Shown: in pieces, positions 42,613 through 52,486 of the stretch
Layout: each line of letters opens with the position of its first letter
How positions within the stretch are numbered: the first letter of the stretch is position 1
Assembly: GCA_018806915.1 (NCBI GenBank)
Contig: JAGKQI010000033.1
Location: forward strand, 558,001-622,000
Direction: 5' to 3'
DNA length: 64,000 nt
Origin: Phytophthora colocasiae
Lineage: Eukaryota; Oomycota; Peronosporomycetes; Peronosporales; Peronosporaceae
Program-made: the position numbers and the translations under genes
The notes under the pieces: generated by a model
Databases searched by the model: none
The model's input: only the letters and a program-made list of their open reading frames with translations
What the model was told of the DNA's origin: nothing

Positions 42613-44106
42613 CTACGGCTTGACCATTTCGATGGTTTGCTCGGTGTTGTACCCATTCGGACAGGTGCGTTGCTTGTACTTGACCATGGCTTGGTTAACT
42701 ATTTTAGTGGTGGAACACTCGACCCAGACTTCATGCCGTTTCTGTGCCAAGAACTCTCGTGCCGTCGTTTGTTCTAGCATATCCCAATCTGATGCTGGAG
42801 GTACCATGAGCAAAGGACTATCACAGTTCACGAGAGTCTCCGGCAAGTCGTATTTGTAGTAATAGTGGCCTTTTCGCTCGCCTTCGACGAAGCCGTACTT
42901 CTGACAGTAGTGAATGCCCACAGGTGGATCGGACGGCATGACTACCGCAGAGTTATTGTGGCATGGATTTGGCAGCGTCTCGTCCACAAAGTCCCAGTAC
43001 TCGCGCTGATCCAGTGCTAGTCTTGGGTGTGTCGCTCCAAGATTCGTCAGCAGCGTGTGTTTAATCCCATGGTTAGCCACAGCCAGTGTGTACGCGATCA
43101 TCTCGACCATCCAAGCGCTTTCTACTTGTCGACCACGCACTACAAACTCGCAGTAATCATCGACCATACTCTCCATATCGCGGCGAGTCATGATGTACGG
43201 AGGTCCAGTACTCGAGTAATATTCACGAGCATCATCACGAGTCACGTTCATACAAGGTTTTCCAGCGCAGACGGCTTCCAGTTTATCCTTGGCACGCTCA
43301 GCGTACCATCCAGTGTTGAGATAATTGTACCAGTCCTGTGCAATTGCAATACCGTCGACAACGGTGTCGTTCACACTGGCCAAGTCTCGTTTTCCGTGGT
43401 AATACTTGGTCACATCCCGCCCCGTGTTCACCTCCAGAGGCTTAAAGAAGACCATATCTCCGTCGATTAACGCGATGATATCGTGTATCACTGGCGGCTG
43501 GGAGTTCCTCAAGAAGTGGCGCAGTGCGAAGGGTTTGTTGTACGGAGTGTAGTCGTCCGTGACGTTGGGCATTGGATGCGGCGAGTACGAAGGCGTGAAA
43601 TGTCTCCGGAAGTCGTAGTACAGCGTTGGTTCTCGCATCACTTCATCTCGTTGAGCGTCCGTACAACCAGACAGGATCTGAGTGATCGGGCCACGCTGAC
43701 CTACCGCAACAGCCGAGTATTGAAGGATAGTCTGGAGCGGGATACGTCGGCCTTGATCACAGCTCATACTGAAGGCAATGTGGAGTTCACTGTGGTCCTC
43801 GTCGCCCTGATAGATGCTGCGTGGAGCAGGTTGTCGAAGTACTGGAGTTGCAGTTGTCGTCTTATTTTCGTTGCTGTTTTGGCTCTGCTTGGCTAGTAGC
43901 AACGTCACGAGTTCGTCTACAACTTTGGAGTTCTGCAGCTTCAGATCGGCATTGTGTGGTTGCTCAGCTTGATTTAAGTAGCTGATGACCATGCCACGAT
44001 AATTGAGAACGGCCACTGATGCGACGGAAGTGAAGAGGAGCGCTAGGACCAGCCAGCACTTGATCTGCGAAGGCTTCGACTGTGGTGGAAGACGTCGTGG
44101 GGCCAT
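42613..44106 (-). CDS. Type II membrane glycosyltransferase, HPAT/SERGT-like
   Basis: The ATG at 44106 gives 497 residues: a short basic cytosolic end, one signal-anchor helix (CWLVLALLFTSVASVAVLNY, about residues 19-38), a stem, and a lumenal domain starting at HIAFSMSCDQ. A DxD motif lies in IALIDGDMVFFKP. Other conserved-looking blocks are PYNKPFALRHFL, GPPYIMTRRDM and GIHYCQKYG. This layout resembles plant hydroxyproline O-arabinosyltransferases and peptidyl-serine galactosyltransferases, which modify extensin-like proteins in the secretory pathway. The exact donor and acceptor are unknown. An upstream in-frame GTG would add 54 residues before the anchor and is less likely. Confidence 0.68.
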   Translation of the reverse strand: MAPRRLPPQSKPSQIKCWLVLALLFTSVASVAVLNYRGMVISYLNQAEQPHNADLKLQNSKVVDELVTLLLAKQSQNSNENKTTTATPVLRQPAPRSIYQGDEDHSELHIAFSMSCDQGRRIPLQTILQYSAVAVGQRGPITQILSGCTDAQRDEVMREPTLYYDFRRHFTPSYSPHPMPNVTDDYTPYNKPFALRHFLRNSQPPVIHDIIALIDGDMVFFKPLEVNTGRDVTKYYHGKRDLASVNDTVVDGIAIAQDWYNYLNTGWYAERAKDKLEAVCAGKPCMNVTRDDAREYYSSTGPPYIMTRRDMESMVDDYCEFVVRGRQVESAWMVEMIAYTLAVANHGIKHTLLTNLGATHPRLALDQREYWDFVDETLPNPCHNNSAVVMPSDPPVGIHYCQKYGFVEGERKGHYYYKYDLPETLVNCDSPLLMVPPASDWDMLEQTTAREFLAQKRHEVWVECSTTKIVNQAMVKYKQRTCPNGYNTEQTIEMVKP

Positions 44107-44514
44107 TTCGGAGGAAGAAGAGACCGACACCTCTCTAAGGCCAAACTCAAAGCGAAGTGAACAGTGTCGTACATGCCCACCTACCCCGCGATCCGACACT
44201 ATCGCGCTAGTCGTTGATTTCGGCGAAAGCAGACGCCTGCGATGTCTGTGGCTGCAAGATGGAAGCACTGCATTCTCTTTGGGTTCATTGTTGGCTGCTC
44301 GTCATGTTCCATGGCTGGAGCATACATGACGACGACAATGGTGCACTCTAACCTACTCTAGATTCTCACACGTCGCAGATATTATCAATGCATACTCTAA
44401 TTGGATAAAAAAAATATCCCAGTATCTTTTGGGCTGTGCTCGTGCATGCACCGACTGAATCGCCTTGCGCTACAGCTTCTTCCTCGCTCCAGCACTCGCC
44501 AACTCGCCACCAGA

Positions 44515-45224
44515 ATGACGACGGCTCTAATCCCCATCGTACGCAGTACATACTATCAGCAGCATCATCCTATTCAAATAGTAATAGTACATTTCCTGCT
44601 GTTTAGGCCGACGGCTCGGAAGAAATCGAAGCCATCACACTAGCAGATGTGCTCGTGCGCGGTGGCGTCCAGGTGACGATGGCTACAGTCGGCAACAAGC
44701 CCAACAACATCGTGACGATGTCGCGTGGCGTCAAAGTGCAGGGTGACGTGGCTATCGAGGACTGCGCCGGCAAGAGCTTCGACCTGATCGTGATCCCTGG
44801 AGTATGTCTTCAAGTAATATTCATACACATATTGTCATTATTGATCAGGAAGTACTATACTATTTGACAAATGTAGGGTATGCCAGGAGCAGAACACCTG
44901 CGTGACTCTAAAGAGGTGACGGAGCTATTGCAGCAACAAAAGGCAGATGGGAAGTTGTATGGAGCCATTTGTGCTGCTCCTGCCGTTGTGCTGCACACGC
45001 ACGGTCTGTTAAATCACGGTGCAGCCACCAGCTACCCCAGTTTCGAGCCCAAAATGACGGACGTGGACTATAAGCACGAGAATGTCGTGGTGAACGGCAA
45101 GTGCGTGACCAGTCAAGGCCCAGGCACTGCTATGGCTATGGGTGTGAAGCTCGTTGAGCTGCTCTGCGGTCATGAGAAGGCTCAGTCGGTCGCTCAAGGT
45201 CTGCTCAATACTCCAATGCCATGA
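44515..45224 (+). CDS. DJ-1/PARK7-like protein
   Basis: Three exons: 44515-44538 (eight codons), 44607-44801, 44877-45224; 188 residues, the normal DJ-1 length. The first exon encodes MTTALIPI, then ADGSEEIEAITLADVLVRGG. The nucleophile-elbow Cys sits in YGAICAAPAVV, and the glutamate expected to contact it is in GSEEIEA. FDLIVIPGGMPGAEHLRDS spans the second intron and matches the family PGG block. DJ-1 proteins act in oxidative stress defence and as glyoxalase or deglycase-like enzymes; which applies here cannot be told. Confidence 0.93.
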
Positions 45225-45523
45225 ATTCCATTATCGAGCAGAGTGTGATGATGAATCAAGTATTACATCTCTTCATTACGATCAAACCTGAACTCCATTG
45301 TCCTGACCCTGATACTTGACATTGGAACTTTGCAGGGTTTTAATGACCCGGTAATATTTCCTAGTACAGGACACTCTGAAGAATTATCAGCAACAAGGAC
45401 AGCGCTGTAGTGGTCACTGCACGCGAGCCAGTGTTGGTGTCTAATCTATTTGACTGGGCGTCAATTCCACTCCCGTTGTCATTGCTGGTTTCTGTGGATG
45501 AAGAGTCGAGTTTCGCGCTCCCG

Positions 45524-46384
45524 TCACTTCGTGCTCAAAACTTGGGGACTAACGTTTGTCGCCTCGTTCACAGCTTCTTCAGTCGATCCAGCTCCATCGC
45601 TGCTCTTGAGGGTTGTGCTGGAAACAACATTCCGAAAGCTGCCGTCACCCCTCGTCACCTGCGTTGAATCCGAGATCTCTTCGTGGTCTCTAGTGGCAGT
45701 TGAATCGAGTGTATCGTCTTGATCGGTAGTACTCCCAGCGCCAGACGAAGTGGATGTCGTACTGAAACTCTTCGCGGATGAGATAGTTGATGATGGCCCT
45801 GACACGACGTTATCTGAAGTTGTCACGGTTGAACTCGAGCTTATTGTACCCGTTAGTGGCGGTGGGGTTGGAGTCGACGCAGAATTAACTGTGGAAGGTG
45901 AAGAGATTGCTGACTTCGTTGGACTGAGTGGGGTCGGTGTTGTTGCAGCAGTAGAAGGTCCCCCTGTTGGCGGTGGAGTGACGACCGAAGGGATAGTAGT
46001 TGATCCAGAACTGGGAGGTGGCATTGCTGTCGCTTTTCCTGTTACAAGCCGCATTGTTTCGGCCGGTACTATAGCTGTAACGGAGACTACTTCATCTTGA
46101 TTAGCGGCGGAATCAGGCGATGCGGCCGGGGTATCTGTTCCACGACTGACCAAATGCAGAGTCCGACCTGGTTTGGCTGTAACGAAAGGTGGCGAGGTGG
46201 TTGCTGGTGCGTCCGTCTTCGTAGTCACCACTTTGAAAGTCCACGGGAGATCATCTTCTAGAATTGGTGCAGTGGGGAGATCTGTGGATGTACTGCTGGA
46301 GGTGACGCTGCTTCCAACCGACGTAGAACTCTCAGCAGAAGTCGCACCAGTGAGGAAGACGAGAAAGAAGAGTTTGTGCTTCAT
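45524..46384 (-). CDS. Secreted mucin-like Ser/Thr-rich protein, GPI tail out of frame
   Basis: The ATG at 46384 follows a near-perfect Inr/FPR promoter and encodes 286 residues. A signal peptide (MKHKLFFLVFLTGATSA) leads into a Ser/Thr/Pro-rich body with no cysteines after the leader, likely O-glycosylated. The frame stops at 45524. However, one frame over, from about 45537 to a stop at 45361, runs an open stretch with the same composition. It ends in a hydrophobic segment (AVTTTALSLLLIILQSVLY) that looks like a GPI-attachment signal. A one-base indel near 45530 therefore probably separates the body from its anchor. I see no usable splice pair there. Function unknown; cell-surface or wall protein is inferred. 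Confidence 0.7.
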   Translation of the reverse strand: MKHKLFFLVFLTGATSAESSTSVGSSVTSSSTSTDLPTAPILEDDLPWTFKVVTTKTDAPATTSPPFVTAKPGRTLHLVSRGTDTPAASPDSAANQDEVVSVTAIVPAETMRLVTGKATAMPPPSSGSTTIPSVVTPPPTGGPSTAATTPTPLSPTKSAISSPSTVNSASTPTPPPLTGTISSSSTVTTSDNVVSGPSSTISSAKSFSTTSTSSGAGSTTDQDDTLDSTATRDHEEISDSTQVTRGDGSFRNVVSSTTLKSSDGAGSTEEAVNEATNVSPQVLSTK

Positions 46385-46392
46385 GACGAGGA

Positions 46393-46410
46393 CGAAAATT
46401 GTAGAATGAC
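46393..46410 (-). promoter_or_regulatory. Oomycete Inr+FPR core promoter of the mucin-like gene
   Basis: Minus-strand GTCATTCTACAATTTTCG fits the oomycete Inr (TCATTC) plus FPR (CAATTTTC) consensus throughout. It lies about 10-25 bp before the ATG at 46384, giving the short leader typical of these genomes. Confidence 0.78.
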
Positions 46411-46606
46411 CCACACCAGTGCAGGTGTACCGCACGTTCCTGACGAACGACAGGCTGCCAATAGTTGCCTTCTATCCAGCAAATATATCACAACGAACCT
46501 TTTTCGGCGATCAGTGTCAAGGTAACTTGATGTGAACATTGTTTTGTGATCTGCCCACACTATGACTGTGGGCGGAAACTTTGGCAAGTGCTATACAGCG
46601 AGTTAT

Positions 46607-46647
46607 ACAGTAGAATCTACAGTAGAATCTACAGTAGATTCTACTGT
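46607..46647. repeat. Short tandem repeat ending in an inverted copy (hairpin)
   Basis: ACAGTAGAATCT occurs twice in tandem (46607-46618, 46619-46630) and then inverted (AGATTCTACTGT, 46636-46647). Copies 2 and 3 can pair into a 12-bp stem with a 5-base loop. It lies 43 bp left of the piggyBac TTAA. Confidence 0.85.
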
Positions 46648-46693
46648 ACGCTAATCTCGATGCCGCCTTGATGACTCACCAGCGGCTAATTAA

Positions 46694-46704
46694 CCCTTTT
46701 ACTA
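46694..46704 (+). repeat. piggyBac left terminal inverted repeat
   Basis: CCCTTTTACTA directly after TTAA; pairs with 49494-49504 with one mismatch. Confidence 0.88.
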
Positions 46705-47172
46705 AGCTTACCAGAAAAAAATTGCGGGTCCGCTCCGGACCTATTATTTGACCAATGGATTTGTAGTATTAGCAATAAATTAGCCTATCCGAGTACAGAT
46801 TTAGGCAACGTGGAGCTCACATTTGACCGTGGTGTATTTCACGGTACTGCATCAAATTTCAAATTTCAAACAAACACGAATGAGCAACATCGCGCCATCC
46901 CGACCTCCGCAACCATGCAGATATGTGACGCGCCCTGTGAATGGACTTTGTATGGAAGAGACATCATTGGAAGCGCTCTGCGGATGCTGAGGTACAAGAG
47001 CAAGAACCTCATGCCCCGCAGGATCACGAAGGCGTTGCATCAACTTTATTTCTACAAAAAGCATGGGTCTCTATGCAAGACAAGGGACATTGAGCTTCCT
47101 CTGTGTGTCTTGAAGCAAATAACTCACTTGGACGACACTATGAGGTATTATATTCACGCATTTCATCTACAT

Positions 47173-49253
47173 CTACGGTAATTCAAGCTGATCTAAGTAT
47201 GTTATCGTCTTGTTCTTCTTCAGGCGTGTTTGTACGAGGGAATCTCCGGAGGCTGCAGTACAAACGGCGTCTAGAGCTGACCGGACGTTGGGACAGGAGG
47301 ATGTCAGTGCCTCTCGGAAGTGAAATGCAGTAAAACACGGGACATGGAAGCCTCTGTGGCAGCCCGTGCAGCCGAAGAGGGACTTCTTTGAAAACCCCCG
47401 CAACGAGCACAAGTAGCACGTCAGCTTTCCTGTGGAATGTTTCTTGGAGTTTGGTGTCAGAGCGTGCAAGCTGCTGTCGGATCCTACGACATCTTGAAGA
47501 GGCTGTTTCTCTGTTGGCTTACGACGGCGTTCTTTATCCATGCGAGAGCGCTGCAATTCCGTCAATTGCACCGCCACTCTCCTTTTTAATTCTCGCAGCG
47601 TCACTCGTGCAGCTAGCGGTCCTGCTGTCTTTTTGAATAGAGCAAAGGCATTTATAAGGGCTAAATCAATAGCCCACGTTAGAATGCTCATTGATAACCT
47701 TTTCTCCTTTCGTCTGATCGGGTTAGTGCTCCTCAATTGATCGACTCGGTCGACCCCATTCATAAATATGTTATACGCCACAATGACCGCCGGTTCGTTG
47801 AAGGTTTTCCGGTGCAATACTTCTTCGCCTGTCCAGCGGCGAAGCGGTGCAAGTCCACGGCACAACCAAATCGCCTCTGGATCATCACCCCTGAGAACGC
47901 GCTGAGTCATGGTTCCCGTTAGGTCGTTTGTATAGAAAATTACTGACATCTTGTCACGGAAGACCACATGACCAGCGTTTTCTGCAATAGATTTCGGTGG
48001 CGCATACTCTGTCCGTTGCTGCTCCGGCAGCTTCTTTTGAGCTCGTTTATGAGCTTCCTGCTTCTTCTCCCAACCTACTGGAACATCGATAGCCGCTACC
48101 AGCTCCCAAGAACCCCGAGAAGCTTTATCGATTCGTGCTTTTGCGGCTTCTAATTCTGGTGCGATCCATTTCCCTTGCAGAGCAATTCTCACTGTACCTA
48201 ACATCCTCATTTCGCCGTCCGTAAACGACAGCAGTGTCTTCGCGAGGTTATGCCTCGTGTAGAAGTTATCACAAACCAGAAGTCGACGAGAACATGGGGC
48301 TGGATACATCTTTGTGAGGTGGCCACACATGGCGACCCACAAAAAACTCGCATCTCTGCGTTGCATGGGAATATCGTCTCGCTCCAATGTCCTGAACAGA
48401 GGCGATCGAAGAGCAGGGAACACCTCGACGTAGCGTTCTGCAGCTGCTGTGCGCGTTTGATTGCCGGACCCGTTGTCCCAAACGGAGTACGCATACAGAC
48501 TCTGCCAGCCCACCACAGCATAAAATCTCACACCATACTTATCAGGTTTCGACGGCATATACGTCCTAGCCCCAGATCGAGCTTTCGTGCGTACGGTATT
48601 CTCATCCAGGCTTACAGCACCGACGGGCACTGCAATGGCAGCAAACTTCTGCTGAATTTGAGCCATCAAACGGCGGCTGTGCCAAAGTGGATCCAGCTCT
48701 CGGACTTGAACAGGCACGCTTCCTGGTGAGTGAACCTGAAACCGGGCACGGATACTTTCAAATCTATTTCTAGCCATGGTGTCAGGAAAGTCGGACTGCC
48801 CTAAGAATCTTTTCTGAGACCACAACTCCTTGATTTCTGTGAGCGGGATAATGCTCATGGCAATCTCCATTCCGATGTACGCATCCAGCTCAAACACCGA
48901 AGCCTCAGCCTTTCCTTTGTCTTTGAGCATTGCATTCGTCCAGCTGAGAAGAGCGTCTCTGAATTCGCGAGTAAAGAAGAGAGAGAACAGCCCCAGCTCT
49001 TTTTGTTCTTTGTAGGCTAGTTGGACTTCTCGCTCCCAAGCCCGCTCTCTTGGATGAGACCGTCTACATAGGGATTTCCAGTCAACTTGTACTGACTTGA
49101 ATTTGACTCCGCCGGTGGCTTCTCCCTCTCTTCGTCCGACTCACTAGACACTTCCTCTTCAGCAGTCGTCGGTTCGATCACGTCTTCGTTCTCAGAGTCC
49201 TCAAACTCCCATTCAGCGTCGTGTTCGTCGTTGAGTAGAGCAGATATCTCCAT
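47173..49253 (-). pseudogene. piggyBac transposase, one frameshift near the N-terminus
   Basis: Start ATG at 49253. The first 78 codons are acidic (N-terminal domain) and stop at 49017. The remaining protein continues in another frame from about 49030 to 47173; its first ATG in that frame is at 48930. The core shows SLDENTVRTKARSG, the LLVCDNFYTRHNLA block and NGVDRVDQLR, carrying the expected catalytic aspartates of the DDE_Tnp_1_7 fold. The C-terminal cysteine-rich domain (CYLC, GCTGCHRGFHVPC) matches the DNA-binding finger that recognises the element ends. Only one frameshift separates it from an apparently complete enzyme, so decay is recent. No splice site explains the shift. Confidence 0.88.
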
Positions 49254-49493
49254 GGTCGCGTGTAGGAGACAAGTATTGCGGGAAGGTAGCAAAAGTACGA
49301 TTGAATTCGAAATGTGCGCACCATCCAAGCATCAAACTATTGAGTCCTTTACAGTACTACTGAATTTACCGGCCCTCTTAGTCGTGGTGATCGCTACCCC
49401 AATTCCACGTCCTCGGTTTTCTACCAATCAACTGGTCAGAGTGTCCTAGTTAGAGGTCCGCTCCGGACATACAAGCCCGGCAGATTTTGCTGG

Positions 49494-49504
49494 TAGTGAA
49501 AGGG
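49494..49504 (-). repeat. piggyBac right terminal inverted repeat
   Basis: Reverse complement CCCTTTCACTA next to TTAA at 49505; one mismatch to the left end. Confidence 0.88.
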
Positions 49505-49508
49505 TTAA

Positions 49509-49972
49509 CTGGTCAGCCTCCACTGTTATCGATACGTGCACACCTTGTGCATACACTTGTGCAACATCTAGCAGCGATTTACTGGATGCTGTTACGAAAA
49601 TGTATTGCATACGAGACCCACTTTGAATGGATTTTTACCTGTATGACTGCAGACACTGCTGCACTACAGACTCTGCTGCACTGCAGCAAAGCGTCACGGG
49701 TTTTTGATGGCTTTGACAGCAATTGTGCGCGAGATCTTCCTCCACAGCACATATCAAATTGATCAAGTCGTGCTTCCTGTTCAAACAGTTCTCCCGCTGT
49801 CCGAACTGCAACGTTACTTCTCCCCGTAAAATCCTTGCTACCGCACAAACAGTTCAACATTGCTTGCAAAACTATACCACCACGGTGGTACAATATCAGG
49901 CCTAGCTGTACAGGAAACCAGCCATTCTCTTGTGTGGTTGCAAGTCATTCTATAACTTGCAGCCTCCCCGAC
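49509..49972 (+). other. Upstream region of mucin-like gene with Inr-like site
   Basis: 464 bp right of the piggyBac element. No supported gene. At 49944-49959 GTCATTCTATAACTTG matches the Inr core with a weak FPR, 14-25 bp before the next ATG. The rest is unremarkable. Confidence 0.5.
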
Positions 49973-50761
49973 ATGAAGTGCCAGTGTCTAGTACTTGCTG
50001 TTCCAGCCGTGATCGCTGTCAGTGCACACCTCGAAGGTAGTAGCAACATCGAGGGCGACATCGTACTACCCAACTTCCCCCCTCTACCTCTTCCTACTAA
50101 GGATTTCCACACTGCTGTTCCTGCAACGTTTCAAGTACCAGTGATCCGTAACACGAACCAACCGGCGACACCCCCACCAAGTCCCCCATTGAACCCAAGT
50201 CCACAGAAGAGAGAATCTGCATCGACCAGCTCTTCCCAAGACACTTTTAAGGAAGCACTTACGGGTACAATCTCGAATTCTACTGAGAAGAATCTGTCGA
50301 TCAATTCTACCGATGGAAAGAAGATTCTAAGTGCGACTACCCCTCCCTCTCACGAACAAGTGAAGGAGCTTTCATCGACAGCAGTGACCACTTCTAGTAC
50401 ATCCCAAGACGCTTTTAGGGAGGTGATTATCGCTAGAAACACGGGAAGCAGCAGTTCTGAGGTTAATTCTGGTGAGGGCCTAGAAAACACAGCCAATTCC
50501 CAGCATTCAGGCAGCTCCGGTGAAGTGAAAGTGAGCACTGGCGGTGTGAAGACTCCAGCAGCAGGTACAAGCACTAACAATGGTGGCAACGATGGAGGTG
50601 GCGATGTGGTAGCAATTCCCAGACAAAATGGAAATAGCGGCACTGTAGAACCGATACGAGTGCTGCTTCTCGTGTTGCTGCTTCCATTCTACCCATACTG
50701 GCGGCTACTGTCTACGCAGCTTTGTAGCTCCTCGCGGAAAACCCTCTTTTTTCTAGTGTAG
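49973..50761 (+). CDS. Secreted mucin-like protein, GPI tail out of frame
   Basis: The ATG at 49973 begins a signal peptide (MKCQCLVLAVPAVIAVSA) and a 262-residue Ser/Thr/Gly-rich protein without further cysteines until the last few residues. It shares layout with the gene at 45524-46384. Twice it contains an STSSSQD(T/A)F-like phrase (SSSQDTFKEAL and STSQDAFREVI), an internal repeat. The current frame ends in an unusual WRLLSTQLCSSSRK tail. One frame over, 50641-50727, reads TDTSAASRVAASILPILAA and ends YAAL, a textbook GPI-attachment signal. This suggests a one-base deletion near 50640. Surface or wall protein by inference. Confidence 0.72.
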   Translation: MKCQCLVLAVPAVIAVSAHLEGSSNIEGDIVLPNFPPLPLPTKDFHTAVPATFQVPVIRNTNQPATPPPSPPLNPSPQKRESASTSSSQDTFKEALTGTISNSTEKNLSINSTDGKKILSATTPPSHEQVKELSSTAVTTSSTSQDAFREVIIARNTGSSSSEVNSGEGLENTANSQHSGSSGEVKVSTGGVKTPAAGTSTNNGGNDGGGDVVAIPRQNGNSGTVEPIRVLLLVLLLPFYPYWRLLSTQLCSSSRKTLFFLV

Positions 50762-50853
50762 TGTACGATGACGAAATAATAGTTCACAATTCTACTGATG
50801 TAGACAGTATTTTCTGAGGCAGGATTGAGATTCTTCGGTAATAGGTTGGCGAC

Positions 50854-51247
50854 ATGAACCTTTTGCTTTCTGTGCTCGTCATTATCTCGATCAGTACCTC
50901 TCATGGTCAAAAATTTAACCTCTGCGACTATTGATACCTCCTTACAAACGAGCTCGGGAGTTGGCAGTGGAGCCGAAGTCCACGTATTTCGAGATCGATT
51001 TACAGGTACATCCACCGACACTGCACCGGGTAGTATGAGCGGTGGTGACGATCAAATCCACTCGGGTGAAGAAGGCAACAGTGTTGAGCATGATCCGGCA
51101 TCAAGCAACGGTCTCGACGGAAGCGATTCTGGCAGTGCCGTGTTATTTCCCAACGATGAAACGTCAGCCAGCTCTAACAGGATGCTGCTTCAGATGCAAT
51201 CAGCACCCATTCAATGGCGTTTTGTGTGTCGTATAGCCTTGCAATGA
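50854..51247 (+). pseudogene. Degenerate third mucin-like secreted protein gene
   Basis: An ATG at 50854 opens a clear signal peptide (MNLLLSVLVIISISTSHG) but the frame ends 26 codons later, just after an AAAAATTT run. The next frame, from about 50903, continues with Ser/Thr/Gly-rich sequence like its neighbour and stops at 51247 without a GPI tail. It starts only 92 bp after the previous mucin-like gene, so it looks like a tandem copy that has decayed. Confidence 0.6.
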
Positions 51248-51523
51248 TTCGTCTAGGAAAAACTACAAGATTTTTGGAGAATACATTGATTCTATCGATT
51301 TGATCGATCAACTATTATCTTTAAAGCAAATACGTCTATAAACCCTTCGTCATCTTCCGAGCTCTCATCAAACTTTTGTCAACAGTACGTTGAGTATTTT
51401 AATTGTCTAACTCTCATCTACATAATGTTTGAATTCACTTATGCAAAGCACATGAAGTCATGTTTTAATAACCAGACAGAGTCACTCGTTCGCTAAGTCG
51501 TGGTTTTCGTAGATTTCTCCTCG

Positions 51524-52198
51524 TCAATTGCCAAATCCAGTGTCAGCGACTGCACACGTTTCTTGTTTATCATTTCGACGGTAGAATCTGGAGTGAGCAA
51601 GGCCGATAATGGCCACCAGCAGCGCCATTCCCCCAACGCAACTAAGTGCGATGCCAGTGAAATTCTTCAACTCACCATTCTCTGATTTTAATCTCCGTAG
51701 CGATCCCGATGCTGGTGCTCCAAATGCTGCACAATTTGTCAAGAACTGATTATCTTCATTCTTGACAGTTCGACAGAGTCTGCACGTTGTAAGAGCTGAA
51801 CAGCCAGTTGTTGAAGGTTGAACGACGTTGCATGTTTCATCCGTCACAAAAGAAATCCCCGTAAAACTTGACATTCTCACAATTGTATCACAATCCGTAG
51901 GAGGAGCAGAAGTTGAGACTGGAGGTGAAGGAGATATTGTAGCTGTTGCAGAAGGCTGAGGAGTTTGGCATGTCACTAAGTGGCTGCTTTGCGGAGTTGC
52001 CCACGTTTGGCAGAACCGGCAAATACCGTCCGGGAAGCAACCTAAGCCTCCAAAGTTGCACGAGGGGTCTTCGATTGCCGAGATTCCAACACCTTGATCT
52101 CCGACAGATATGCGAGACACACATGAAATTGTCTGTGCTGCAGTCATGATACTCAAGCATGTCATAGTAGCCCACACGACGGGAACGATTCGAGTCAT
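51524..52198 (-). CDS. Type I membrane protein with two six-Cys GCF/CRFC modules
   Basis: 224 residues. Signal peptide (MTRIVPVVWATMTCLSIMTAA), then two cysteine modules: one with VGDQGVGISA, GLGCF and CRFC, and a variant with TGISFV, TGCS and CRLC. A Ser/Thr/Pro linker separates them. A transmembrane helix (FTGIALSCVGGMALLVAIIG) precedes a short basic cytosolic tail (RFYRRNDKQETC). Cys spacing is C-x(19-20)-C-x(6-9)-C-x5-C-R(F/L)-C-x13-C. I do not recognise the family. It is clearly paralogous to 52487-53551 and 54778-55146, all on the minus strand, so a local tandem family. A surface receptor, adhesin or wall protein is possible; nothing in the sequence decides. Confidence 0.8.
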   Translation of the reverse strand: MTRIVPVVWATMTCLSIMTAAQTISCVSRISVGDQGVGISAIEDPSCNFGGLGCFPDGICRFCQTWATPQSSHLVTCQTPQPSATATISPSPPVSTSAPPTDCDTIVRMSSFTGISFVTDETCNVVQPSTTGCSALTTCRLCRTVKNEDNQFLTNCAAFGAPASGSLRRLKSENGELKNFTGIALSCVGGMALLVAIIGLAHSRFYRRNDKQETCAVADTGFGN

Positions 52199-52486
52199 CC
52201 TGGTTCTTCGTCACGTTCGCAGAAATGGATCTGGATGTTGAAAAGCGCAAATGTGGCAGTCTGGACACATTCTCGTCGATGAAGATCGCAGGAGAATTGG
52301 TTTGCGATAGTGCTCCTTCCTTGAATAAAATAGTTCCGCTGAGACTTCTCTTACAATGTTGGATGCAGATAGAGGCGTGTAAAAATACTGAGCATGAATG
52401 GAATATATTACCGTAGTACTCGCAAGGAGTGATCGAAGCACGACAAACGGTGCTCAAGACTACTAAGTTACGCTCGATAGCTTCTC

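Larger units (their letters stand above)
46690..49508 (-). mobile_element. piggyBac-family DNA transposon with TTAA duplication
   Basis: TTAA at 46690-46693 and 49505-49508 bracket a 2811-bp element. Terminal inverted repeats are CCCTTTTACTA (46694-46704) and its counterpart TAGTGAAAGGG (49494-49504), differing at one position. CCAG/CAAAA blocks extend the similarity inward. A subterminal GTCCGCTCCGGAC motif, itself a small hairpin (GTCCG/CGGAC), occurs near both ends (about 46728-46740 and 49456-49468). The transposase lies inside on the minus strand. Insertion at TTAA and the CCC terminus are hallmarks of piggyBac. It sits between two mucin-like genes. Confidence 0.93.

Noticed and set aside
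45750..46100. Open Val/Glu-rich plus-strand frame
   Set aside because: Antisense of the mucin-like gene; same low-complexity effect.
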